Made by a program: the position numbers and the translations under genes. Below are positions 6,064-7,140 of a stretch of DNA of 7,140 nucleotides, piece after piece. The DNA lies in NCBI GenBank assembly GCA_025061975.1, contig JANXBB010000242.1, positions 1 to 7,140 on the forward strand, written 5' to 3'. The notes beneath the pieces were generated by a model, which was not told where the DNA came from, ran no database searches, and saw only the letters and a list, made by a program, of their open reading frames with translations. How positions within the stretch are numbered: position 1 is the first letter of the stretch; every line of letters begins with the position of its first letter. Source of the stretch: Caldifarciminota bacterium (GTDB taxonomy: Bacteria > Hydrothermota > Tepidihabitantia > Tepidihabitantales > CAIPLT01).

Positions 6064-6917
6064 AGCTGAAGCGTCGGATTAATCAGGTTTTTTGGCTTGC
6101 TTTAATAAGATTAGCAATTTTTATTGCTGTGCTGTTTCTTTTAGTATTTTTAGTTATAATTTTTCTTAAAGGCGGGAAGGTGCTGTCTTTTTCATTTTTA
6201 GTGGAGTCGCCGCGCGAAGGAATGACCGAAGGCGGGATTTTCCCGGCAATTTTAGGAACCTTTTACTTAGTAATTCTATCAATTCTTATTGCTTTTCCGC
6301 TGGGGGTGTTTTCGGCGATCTATCTTTCCGAATACGCACCCAAAGGCTATTTGGTAGGAATTGTCCGTACCGCAATAAATACTTTGGCCGGGATTCCTTC
6401 AATTGTCTTCGGACTTTTTGGACTTGCAGTATTTGTAAATCTTTTTGGTTTCGGAGTCTCTTTGCTTTCCGGTGCTTTAACTTTGGCAATTTTAGTCTTA
6501 CCAATAATTATTAACGCCAGTGAAGAAGCAATTCATGCGGTACCTGATAGTTTCAGGCAAGCAGCTTATGCTTTAGGTGCCACCAAACGTCAAGTAATCA
6601 CCAAAGTAGTTTTACCTACAGCGTTACCGAATATTTTGACCGGAGCAATTATCAGTGTTGGTCGCGCTGCTGGTGAGACCGCACCAATTCTTTTTACCGC
6701 TGCAACTTTTTATACCCGAAAGTTGCCAACTTCAATTATGGATGAAGTTATGGCATTGCCTTATCATATTTATGCATTAATGACTGAAGGCACGGCACCA
6801 CAAAAACAAGTGCCAATCGCCTATGGCACTGCAGTTGTGCTTTTAGCAGTGGTCTTGCTTGTCAATTTAATCGCTATTATAATTAGATACCGAATGAGAA
6901 TGAGGAAAAAATGGTAG
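6060..6917 (+). CDS. pstA: Phosphate ABC transporter permease PstA
   Basis: The second inner-membrane permease, a paralogue of PstC. Its 285 residues have about six hydrophobic helices (near 15-37, 62-90, 105-130, 135-152, 190-213 and 253-276) and a basic C-terminus ([10 protein letters not shown]). [13 protein letters not shown] (58-70) leads into helix 2. The EAA loop [21 protein letters not shown] (166-186) should contact PstB, and [14 protein letters not shown] (201-214) is the PstA form of the GRA-GET motif. The segment [12 protein letters not shown] (233-244) is also typical of PstA. Its ATG overlaps the pstC stop (ATGA) and its last codons overlap the pstB start by 7 bp, so pstCAB translation is probably coupled. 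Confidence 0.93.
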   Translation: MKLKRRINQVFWLALIRLAIFIAVLFLLVFLVIIFLKGGKVLSFSFLVESPREGMTEGGIFPAILGTFYLVILSILIAFPLGVFSAIYLSEYAPKGYLVGIVRTAINTLAGIPSIVFGLFGLAVFVNLFGFGVSLLSGALTLAILVLPIIINASEEAIHAVPDSFRQAAYALGATKRQVITKVVLPTALPNILTGAIISVGRAAGETAPILFTAATFYTRKLPTSIMDEVMALPYHIYALMTEGTAPQKQVPIAYGTAVVLLAVVLLVNLIAIIIRYRMRMRKKW

Positions 6918-7140
6918 AGGAAAAAAATATCATCCAAGAACATTATCCAAACAGTTGTGATGTCTTATGTGTTAAAGACTTAAATTTATGGTTTGGGGAA
7001 AAGCATGTTCTTAAAAATATTAATATGATTGCGCCTCGGAAAAAATTAACTGCAATTATTGGGCCTTCGGGTTGCGGAAAATCAACCTTAATTAGATGTT
7101 TTAACCGCATGAATGATTTAATCCCTAATACCAAAATTAC
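6911..7140 (+). CDS. pstB: Phosphate ABC transporter ATPase PstB (5' part only)
   Basis: The first 76 complete codons of the ATP-binding subunit that powers PstCA; the window ends inside the gene (family length about 250 residues). The visible part has the PstB-like opening [17 protein letters not shown] (21-37), with W27/F28 at the aromatic nucleotide-stacking position. The Walker A loop GPSGCGKST (51-59, K57) is followed by [12 protein letters not shown] (61-72), a sequence characteristic of PstB. The ATG at 6911 has a GAGG site 5 nt upstream (6902-6905) and overlaps the pstA stop. Q loop, ABC signature and Walker B lie beyond the edge and cannot be checked. phoU commonly follows pstB and may lie outside. 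Confidence 0.93.
   Translation, partial: MVEEKNIIQEHYPNSCDVLCVKDLNLWFGEKHVLKNINMIAPRKKLTAIIGPSGCGKSTLIRCFNRMNDLIPNTKI

Overview
The window is an AT-rich bacterial phosphate-starvation (Pho) locus with every gene on the + strand. It encodes a response regulator and its sensor kinase (phoB-phoR type), a thioredoxin-type arsenate reductase homologue, an OprO/OprP-like outer-membrane porin, and the high-affinity phosphate ABC transporter pstS-pstC-pstA-pstB. pstB runs off the right edge after 76 codons. The porin implies a Gram-negative (outer-membrane) organism. The A/T-rich codon use, a PhoR with a sizeable extracytoplasmic domain, and a TTAACA-type Pho box closer to the Bacillus PhoP consensus than to the E. 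coli Pho box all suggest a lineage outside Proteobacteria, possibly an uncultured candidate phylum. No finer assignment can be supported from the sequence.

Layout. Positions 1-131 hold a strong terminator (46-93) that closes an upstream unit outside the window. phoB (132-815) and phoR (812-2536) overlap by 4 bp, and the arsC-like gene (2542-2958) follows after 5 bp; the three look co-transcribed. The 127-bp gap 2959-3085 carries four tandem 11-bp repeats with cores TTAACA, TTAATA, TTAATA and TTTACT, with further -10-like hexamers downstream. I read this as the PhoB-controlled promoter of the porin-pst unit. The porin gene (3086-4246) and pstS (4286-5095) are 39 bp apart, and both have strong ribosome-binding sites. 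A GC-rich hairpin (5124-5150) lies between pstS and pstC, followed at once by a possible promoter that would give a leaderless pstC message. pstC (5188-6063), pstA (6060-6917) and pstB (6911 onward) overlap one another by 4 and 7 bp.

How the parts work together (inference from the families). When phosphate is scarce, PhoR phosphorylates PhoB, which binds the 11-bp repeats and switches on porin and pst expression. The porin would pass phosphate through the outer membrane, PstS would capture it in the periplasm, and PstCAB would import it using ATP. Because Pst systems also admit arsenate to some extent, an arsenate reductase beside the regulators makes sense, although this copy has Asn where the family's catalytic Asp is expected.

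I do not see a wholly undescribed system. The most interesting items are the clean Pho-box array, the altered arsenate reductase in a pho context, and the pstS/pstC junction.
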